A stretch of 7,285 bases of DNA from contig DOWL01000009.1 of NCBI GenBank assembly GCA_003519585.1, forward strand, positions 10,462 through 17,746, in the 5' to 3' direction. The translations under genes were made by a program, and so were the position numbers. The stretch comes from Nocardioides sp. GTDB lineage: Bacteria; Actinomycetota; Actinomycetes; Propionibacteriales; Nocardioidaceae. Every line of letters starts with the position of its first letter. Positions within the stretch are counted from its first letter, which is position 1. The notes beneath the pieces are model-generated. The model searched no databases and was not told the origin of the DNA. It saw nothing but the letters and a program-made list of their open reading frames with translations. Shown in pieces: positions 1-4,201 of this stretch.

Positions 1-906
1 ACGCCGCCCACGACCCCGACCGAGGAGCCCACGCCGCCGGTCACCCCGCCACCGACGACGGGCAAGGTGCGGATCAACAAGGTGCTCGACTACTACAACG
101 ACGTGGTCGCCGAGCACCTCGACTCCATGCGTGACCACCTCCGCGAGTTCGACCCCAGCCTCGACGCCAGGACCATCGCCCGACGCAGCGGCCGGCTGTT
201 CGCGCTCGGGTCGTCGTACCGCTGGGCGACCGCGAAGGACACCGATGACGTCCGGGTGCGGGTCGCGAGCGGCTGGGACCAGGTCCCTTGGGGCTGTGGC
301 GCGCCTGGCAGCGACTGGGTGTGCCACCCGACCGCCGACGGCGAGGTCGGAGTCCATGACGGCGTGGTCGAGGCCGCCGTCGAGCACGATGACGGACAGG
401 TCGTCGTGGTCGCCGGCACGCTCCCGGAGGCCGATCTCGTGACCGCGGCCGGTGACGAGCGGCTGATCCTGCCGGGCGACACGCCGCCGGTGTCCCCGCC
501 GACCCTCGACCCCGAGACCTTCGCGTCGTCCGGCGAGGCGGCGCTGATCCCGGCCGGCGAGTCGTTCGCGCGCACCTCGCTGAGCCGCGCTCCCGCCGTA
601 CGCGGCACCTGGGCCGTCGACGGCATCGACCGCGGCACGTTGTCCTGGTCGGCCGCCCCGATCTACAGCGGCGGTGGGTGGAGCTGCCTCAAGGGCTACC
701 GCACCTGCGTCGACCTCCAGGTCGAGGTCGACGGCGAGACCGTGACCGTCCACCTGGCCCGGCTGCGACCGCGCCTCGGCGGCGGGTGGCTGGTGCAGTA
801 CGACGGCCCGTCGTACGCCGTCCGGGTCGCCTCGACCGACCGCACCTTCCCCAAGAAGCGGGCCTTCGGCTTCGTCACCGACGACGCGTGGCAGCCGGTG
901 CGGTAG
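1..906 (+). CDS. Secreted/surface hypothetical protein with Pro/Thr-rich linker, 5'-truncated by window edge
   Basis: The reading frame is open to the left edge, so the true start lies outside the window; the GTG at 67 is internal. The 301 visible residues begin with about 20 residues made almost only of Pro, Thr and Glu, a typical extracytoplasmic linker after a signal peptide, lipobox or N-terminal membrane anchor that is not visible here. After it come a helical stretch (visible residues about 26-65), then two beta-rich parts (about 80-145 and 178-280) separated by a second Pro-rich hinge (about 158-172). Each part holds one close Cys pair, C99/C108 and C229/C236, in a Trp/Gly-rich context, which would suit disulfides outside the cell. 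The two parts may be diverged copies of one module, but the similarity is weak. There is no C-terminal membrane segment. I recognise no family; export is inferred from the linker and Cys pairs. The TAG stop abuts the stop of the convergent gene. Confidence 0.8.
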   Translation, partial: TPPTTPTEEPTPPVTPPPTTGKVRINKVLDYYNDVVAEHLDSMRDHLREFDPSLDARTIARRSGRLFALGSSYRWATAKDTDDVRVRVASGWDQVPWGCGAPGSDWVCHPTADGEVGVHDGVVEAAVEHDDGQVVVVAGTLPEADLVTAAGDERLILPGDTPPVSPPTLDPETFASSGEAALIPAGESFARTSLSRAPAVRGTWAVDGIDRGTLSWSAAPIYSGGGWSCLKGYRTCVDLQVEVDGETVTVHLARLRPRLGGGWLVQYDGPSYAVRVASTDRTFPKKRAFGFVTDDAWQPVR

Positions 907-1698
907 CTAATCCCACTCCATCAGGGACCTGAGCACCGTTGCCGGGTCCGGTGGAAACGGCCGCGCGGGACGGTCGTGGAAGGGTCGGACGGCAACGTTG
1001 GTGCCCAGCGCCACGCGGTCCGCCTCGATGTGGAGTAGCTTGCCCGGCCCGGGCGAGCACTCAGTCGCGTCCGAAAAGCAGATCTCGGCCCAACGGGCTT
1101 CGACGGCCGCGCGCAAGGTCGCCATCTCCAACAGATCAGGGCTGTCTGCGACTCCGGACTGCAGTGCTGCCGCCAGGGTGGCGGTGAACTCCTCGCCACG
1201 GTGAGGGCTCCCGAACGTGGAGAGGCCGAGCAGCGTGATCGAGTACGACGGGCCGACCGGACGCGGCCTCGGGTCATGTGTGAACCAGTCCAACGCCGCG
1301 AGGAAGTCTCCGCACTCGAGAAGGACGACCCGGCGTGCCGCCGGGGCGGCCCACACGATCTCGGCGACGTCCCGCAGCAGCGGACGGGCGGTTTCGCGGT
1401 GCCAGGCGCCAGTGTCGACGTAGTGCACCAGCAGCACGTCCGACGCCTCGGCCGCAGCCCGGCGCAACGTAACGAGCACACTGTCAGGTTCTGGCCACGA
1501 AGTGAGCACTAGAACCGAAGAGGGATGGAACGCCATCCCGGCTGCCGGCGAGCACAGGGCCCGCGCCAGCTTCCCGGCGCGGACGGACGGCTGATTCTGG
1601 GGCCGGACTTCAGGGTCATCGCAGGCGACCAGGACGGCGCGCGACCGCTCAAGGTGCGGGAGGAGTGCCGGCCGGGGGCGCGCGAGCTCCGCCGTCAT
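907..1698 (-). CDS. Caspase-fold (C14-like) protein lacking the catalytic His and Cys: probable pseudo-caspase
   Basis: The 263-residue protein follows the layout of actinobacterial caspase-family proteins: a first strand 'SRAVLVA' (19-25); a segment with the feel of their 'LPxVxxNxxxLxxxL' region (37-48); 'DVLLVHYVDTG' (87-97) where active members read 'DTLLVYYAGHG'; 'ARRVVLLECGDF' (121-132) where they read 'RVVxLLDCCFSG'; 'GEEFTATLAAALQSG' (168-182) matching 'GxxYTAFTGxLLxLLxxG'; and 'ALGTNVAVRP' (230-239) matching 'ALxRNPAYRP'. The GH dyad position is replaced (D95-T96) and the nucleophile position after E128-C129 is G130. The stretch between these motifs is also shortened. It is therefore probably not a protease and may act as a scaffold, regulator or decoy. 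The start chosen is the ATG at 1698, with a GAGGA about 10 nt upstream; a TTG at 1761 would add 21 residues without family resemblance. No partner protease or effector-associated domain is visible in the window. The family call is from motif comparison by eye. Confidence 0.7.
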   Translation of the reverse strand: MTAELARPRPALLPHLERSRAVLVACDDPEVRPQNQPSVRAGKLARALCSPAAGMAFHPSSVLVLTSWPEPDSVLVTLRRAAAEASDVLLVHYVDTGAWHRETARPLLRDVAEIVWAAPAARRVVLLECGDFLAALDWFTHDPRPRPVGPSYSITLLGLSTFGSPHRGEEFTATLAAALQSGVADSPDLLEMATLRAAVEARWAEICFSDATECSPGPGKLLHIEADRVALGTNVAVRPFHDRPARPFPPDPATVLRSLMEWD

Positions 1699-1717
1699 CA
1701 GAAGAGGGTCCTCGGGG

Positions 1718-1789
1718 TCACCACCGGCGCTCCTCGGGGTCGACCGCCGGTACGAGGTCAAGGAGGCGTGCCGGACACCCGCTCGTCAT
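1718..1789 (-). CDS. Possible 23-residue leader ORF upstream of the pseudo-caspase gene
   Basis: An ATG at 1789 (minus strand) opens a 23-codon frame ending in TGA at 1718, 19 nt before the ATG of the pseudo-caspase gene. A GAGGG lies about 3 nt before its ATG, a poor to fair ribosome-binding site. The peptide ends in a charged 'DPEERRW' tail. The spacing would allow translational coupling to the next gene. The same stretch is also covered by the TTG-started extension of the pseudo-caspase frame, so either reading or neither may be real. There is no homology argument for the peptide. Confidence 0.2.
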   Translation of the reverse strand: MTSGCPARLLDLVPAVDPEERRW

Positions 1790-1849
1790 GGACCCTCGCT
1801 CTCCGCCGAAACTGGTCCGACTGCCAAACACAGCCTGACGAGACAATCC

Positions 1850-1863
1850 GTCGACCGGTCGAC
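1850..1863. repeat. Perfect 14-bp palindrome upstream of the pseudo-caspase gene
   Basis: GTCGACCGGTCGAC is a perfect inverted repeat and also part of a tandem duplication of GTCGACCG (1850-1865). It lies between the stop of the dehydrogenase (1891) and the start of the pseudo-caspase gene (1698), the two being co-oriented on the minus strand. It may be an operator for the pseudo-caspase promoter. As a terminator it is weak, because a hairpin would have only a 5-bp stem with a 4-nt loop and no T-run follows. The rest of the 192-bp gap shows no convincing -35/-10 pair. Confidence 0.45.
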
Positions 1864-1890
1864 CGTGGGCGCACCATTGGCGGACAGGAC

Positions 1891-3420
1891 CTACCTGGCC
1901 ATGTCCTCCACCGCCAGGGCCGCGAAGACCATCGCCGACCCGAGGGGCGCACCGGGCCCGGGGTAGACCGAGCCGAAGACCGACGAGGCAGTGTTGCCTG
2001 CGGCGTACAGCCCGGGCAGGGGAGCGCCGTTCTCCTGCAGCACCCGACCCGCGGCGTCGGTGACCAGCCCGCCCTTGGTGCCGAGGTCGGACAGCACGAA
2101 GCGGGCGGCGAAGTACGGCGGGGAGTCGAGCGGGAGCAGGGCCTTGTTGGGGCCGGCGCCGGTGGCGAAGAAGGTGTCGTACTCGTCCTCGCCGCGGTGG
2201 AACTCCTCGTCGACCCCGGTCTCGGCGAACCGGTTGAACCGCTCGACCGTCTCGACGAGCGCGGCGACCGGGATCTCCGCGGCCAGCGCCAGCTCGTCGA
2301 GCGAGCCGGCGCTGACCCAGGTGCCGGCCGCGAGGTGGTCGGCGGGATCGCCTTCGGGCATGGCGATGGCCGGCAACCGGCCGCCCTCGCGGGAGTCGAA
2401 GACGTACCACGACGGGATCCGCGCGGCCTCCTTCGCCATCTCGCGGCCGAACCGGTCGTAGGGCAGGCACTCGTTGGCGTAGCGGCGGCCGGACCGGTCG
2501 ACCATCAGCCCGCTGCGGAAGCCGAGCGTGAACGAGCCGCCGCCGTCCGGCTGGGCGAGGCCGGGGCAGAACCAGCCGAGCGGGCGATAGTCGGTCGCGG
2601 CGCCCAGCGCCACCGCGGCCGCGATCGGCTCGCCGGCGTTGGTGCCGCGCGGTGCCATCGTCCAGGCGGCGGCGCCGGGTACACCGTGCGCGCGGCGCAT
2701 CGCGTCGTTGCCCTCGAATCCGCCCGCGGCCAGCAGGACGCCTCGACGGGCCCCGAACTCGACCGGCCCCTCGGATGACGACGCCGTCACCCCGACCACC
2801 CGGCCGGCGTCGTCGGAGACCAGCCCGGTCACAGGCAGGTCCGTGCGGAAGGTGCCGCCCTCGCGGACCAGGATCGTGGCCAGCCTGGCGATCAACGCCT
2901 GGCCGCCGCTGAGCGTGTTGCGGCCGCCCGCGCCGGCCCGATCGCGCTCGACCGGCGGCCGGATGAGGTGGGCGATCTCGGGGCGGAGCTCGGCTCGCTT
3001 GATGTTCGTGGGCTGGATCGAGCGGCCGAACGGCACCCGGCCCGGCCCGGCGTAGTACTCCGAGAACGGCAGCCACTCGAAGTCGAGGTCGGGGTCGGTC
3101 TCGAGTTGGGCGACCAGCCGCGGCGCGGTGGCCAGGAAGGCCTCGACCTTCGCCGCATTGGCTGCGGCATCGGGCTGTTCGAGGATCGCGTCGAGGTACG
3201 CGCGGGCGCCCTCGGTGGAGTCCGCGATCCCGGCCCGCTGTTGGACCTGGCTGCCCGGCAGCCAACAGGCGCCGCCGGAGTACGCCGACGTGCCGCCGAG
3301 CAGCGAGGTCTTCTCGACCACGCATACCGAGAGGCCGGCCTTCGCGGCCAGCGCCGCCCCGGTCAGCGCTCCTCCGCCGGAGCCGACCACCACCACGTCG
3401 TACTCGCCCTGGAACGTCAC
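1891..3420 (-). CDS. 3-ketosteroid delta-1-dehydrogenase (KstD)-family FAD-dependent oxidoreductase
   Basis: A 509-residue flavoprotein, close to the 510 residues of the Rhodococcus KstD1 enzyme. The N-terminus carries the FAD Rossmann motif 'DVVVVGSGGGALTGAALAA' (8-26), followed by E36 and 'LGGTSAYSGGACWLP' (41-55), typical of the KstD/fumarate-reductase flavoprotein family. The C-terminus has 'GLYAAGNTASSVFGSVYPGPGAPLGSAM' features (470-497), containing the KstD-type Tyr-Pro-Gly-Pro-Gly. Y486 and G490 correspond to the catalytic Y487/G491 pair of KstD1; Y321 ('NECLPYDRF') and Y122/Y123 ('EYYAGPG') fit its Y318 and Y119. Such enzymes take hydrogens from C1 and C2 of 3-oxo-4-ene steroids and pass electrons on through FAD. 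The start is taken as the GTG at 3420, directly before the Rossmann strand; upstream codons back to 3528 encode unrelated sequence and would read through the operator. No clear Shine-Dalgarno is seen, so a leaderless message is possible. The substrate within the family is uncertain (KstD paralogues differ). Confidence 0.85.
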   Translation of the reverse strand: MTFQGEYDVVVVGSGGGALTGAALAAKAGLSVCVVEKTSLLGGTSAYSGGACWLPGSQVQQRAGIADSTEGARAYLDAILEQPDAAANAAKVEAFLATAPRLVAQLETDPDLDFEWLPFSEYYAGPGRVPFGRSIQPTNIKRAELRPEIAHLIRPPVERDRAGAGGRNTLSGGQALIARLATILVREGGTFRTDLPVTGLVSDDAGRVVGVTASSSEGPVEFGARRGVLLAAGGFEGNDAMRRAHGVPGAAAWTMAPRGTNAGEPIAAAVALGAATDYRPLGWFCPGLAQPDGGGSFTLGFRSGLMVDRSGRRYANECLPYDRFGREMAKEAARIPSWYVFDSREGGRLPAIAMPEGDPADHLAAGTWVSAGSLDELALAAEIPVAALVETVERFNRFAETGVDEEFHRGEDEYDTFFATGAGPNKALLPLDSPPYFAARFVLSDLGTKGGLVTDAAGRVLQENGAPLPGLYAAGNTASSVFGSVYPGPGAPLGSAMVFAALAVEDMAR

Positions 3421-3436
3421 AGCGCGATGGTGGCAA

Positions 3437-3452
3437 CTAGAACATGTTCTAG
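3437..3452. promoter_or_regulatory. KstR-type operator, perfect 16-bp palindrome
   Basis: CTAGAACATGTTCTAG is a perfect inverted repeat. Its inner 14 bases (3438-3451) match the KstR operator consensus TnnAACnnGTTnnA exactly. KstR is the TetR-family repressor of cholesterol/steroid catabolism genes in mycobacteria and rhodococci, released by a steroid CoA-ester intermediate. The site sits 17-32 bases upstream of the dehydrogenase GTG, where bound repressor would block transcription. It is 64 bases from the antitoxin start on the other strand, so control of that operon is less likely. The match to a steroid dehydrogenase gene strengthens both calls. Confidence 0.8.
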
Positions 3453-3498
3453 GCAACCCGGTGGGGCTGTGGATGATCACGGATGCAACTCGCGACCG

Positions 3499-3517
3499 TG
3501 TGGCATTCTTGTGGCAT
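3499..3517 (+). repeat. Short direct repeat at the antitoxin start, candidate autoregulatory site
   Basis: TGTGGCAT occurs at 3499-3506 and again at 3510-3517, one helical turn (11 bp) apart, with the second copy overlapping the ATG of the antitoxin. RHH-type antitoxins commonly bind short repeats over their own promoter, so this is a plausible autoregulation site. No good Shine-Dalgarno precedes the ATG, and CATTCT at 3504-3509 could serve as a weak -10 for a leaderless message. Chance occurrence cannot be excluded. Confidence 0.3.
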
Positions 3518-3752
3518 GAGTAGGACACGCCTCAGCACGACCGTGGACAGCGACCTGCTGCACAACGCTCGCAGCGTGTTCGACGGGACGAACGACTCAG
3601 GTCTGATCGACGCGGCCTTGGAAGCCTTTATGGCTCGTCATCGGCGGGCGGAGATCGACGCCAGCTACGCGGCTTACGACGAGCGCCCGCTCGGTGAGCC
3701 AGATGCGTGGGGCGACCTCGAGACCTTCCGCAAGGCGGCCGCCGCCTCGTGA
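3516..3752 (+). CDS. MazE-type ribbon-helix-helix antitoxin
   Basis: A 78-residue protein. Its N-terminus '[15 protein letters not shown]' gives the short DNA-binding strand and first helix of a ribbon-helix-helix fold; helix two is around '[15 protein letters not shown]' (about residues 28-42). The acidic, Trp-containing tail ('[17 protein letters not shown]', about 62-78) is the usual toxin-binding part of actinobacterial MazE-like antitoxins. It should neutralise the toxin encoded 7 bp downstream by binding its RNA site, and probably represses the operon together with it. The start is set at the ATG at 3516, because the RHH strand begins there; an upstream ATG at 3483 would add 11 residues with no family resemblance and lies in the likely promoter. 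The gene is divergent from the steroid dehydrogenase. Confidence 0.82.
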   Translation: MSRTRLSTTVDSDLLHNARSVFDGTNDSGLIDAALEAFMARHRRAEIDASYAAYDERPLGEPDAWGDLETFRKAAAAS

Positions 3753-3759
3753 TCGCCCG

Positions 3760-4086
3760 ATGAGCGGACTGCCGTCTCGCGGCGAGGTCTGGTGGTGCGA
3801 GCTGCCCGAGATCGGACGCCGTCCGGTCGTCGTGCTGTCACGCGACTCGGTGATCCCCAGGCACCGTCGCGCGCTCGTGGCTCCGTGCACCACGACGGTG
3901 CGCGGCCTGGTGAGCGAGGTCGTGCTCGAACCCGATCAGGACCCCGTGCCACGACGATGTGCGGTCAACCTCGACTCCGTGGAGAGCGCTTCGGTAGCCG
4001 TACTCGTCGAGCGGCTGGGTCGTCTGGGGGACAGCCGGATGCGAGAGATCTGCGCGGCGCTCGCGGTCGCTGTCGACTGCGGCTGA
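3760..4086 (+). CDS. MazF/PemK-family mRNA interferase toxin
   Basis: A 108-residue protein with the PemK/MazF layout: 'RGEVWWCELPEIGRRPVVVLSRDSVI' features at 7-32 (the first strands of the SH3-like barrel), 'ALVAPCTTTVRG' (38-49), 'CAVNLDSVESASVAVL' (67-82) and 'LGRLGDSRMREICAAL' (86-101). R21 before 'PVVVLS' and T45/T46 after 'APC' sit where MazF toxins place their catalytic Arg and Thr. The strand1-strand2 loop that often carries a longer 'GSEQ..KTRP' stretch is short here. Such toxins cut single-stranded RNA at short sequence-specific sites and slow growth. The start is the ATG at 3760, 7 bp after the antitoxin stop, which implies one transcript and coupled translation. An ATG at 3694 would overlap the antitoxin and add a basic, low-complexity stretch, so it was not used. 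The cleavage site cannot be predicted. Confidence 0.88.
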   Translation: MSGLPSRGEVWWCELPEIGRRPVVVLSRDSVIPRHRRALVAPCTTTVRGLVSEVVLEPDQDPVPRRCAVNLDSVESASVAVLVERLGRLGDSRMREICAALAVAVDCG

Positions 4087-4104
4087 CGCCGTCGCCCGGG
4101 TTGG

Positions 4105-4135
4105 TGCGCTGTGGTCCGGTAGGTCTGCGCTGTGG
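4105..4135 (+). repeat. 10-bp direct repeat, 21-bp period, upstream of the ASH-repeat protein gene
   Basis: TGCGCTGTGG occurs at 4105-4114 and 4126-4135; start-to-start distance is 21 bp, two helical turns, so both copies face the same side of the helix. They lie in the 115-bp gap after the toxin stop (4086) and before the ATG at 4202. A TAGCTT at 4162-4167 could be a weak -10, but no -35 is convincing. The repeat may bind an activator or repressor of the downstream gene. No rho-independent terminator is seen after the toxin gene. Confidence 0.4.
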
Positions 4136-4201
4136 GTCAAAACGAGGGGGTGGCGCGCTTCTAGCTTCGAGGGATCGTCGTCTGATCTTTGGGAGCACTT
4201 C

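Noticed and set aside
907..1698. Reading the caspase-like gene as an active protease, or as a defence-system effector
   Set aside because: The GH and DxC positions are replaced, and no effector-associated domain, sensor or toxin partner is visible beside it.
1525..2778. 417-codon plus-strand ORF antisense to the pseudo-caspase and dehydrogenase genes
   Set aside because: It overlies two genes with clear family motifs on the other strand, is made of low-complexity Arg/Gly/Ala/Pro sequence, and is a usual shadow frame in GC-rich DNA.
1718..3436. 572-codon minus-strand ORF overlapping the dehydrogenase in another frame
   Set aside because: The translation is an Arg/Gly-rich shadow, whereas the alternative frame carries the FAD motif and the KstD C-terminal motif.
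2968..3519. 183-codon plus-strand ORF antisense to the dehydrogenase N-terminus
   Set aside because: It crosses the Rossmann-fold coding region and the KstR operator, has no recognisable motif, and its composition is that of a shadow frame.
4139..4167. Sigma-70-type promoter before the ASH-repeat gene
   Set aside because: TAGCTT fits a loose -10, but the bases 17 upstream (AAAACG) do not resemble a -35, so it was not listed as a feature.
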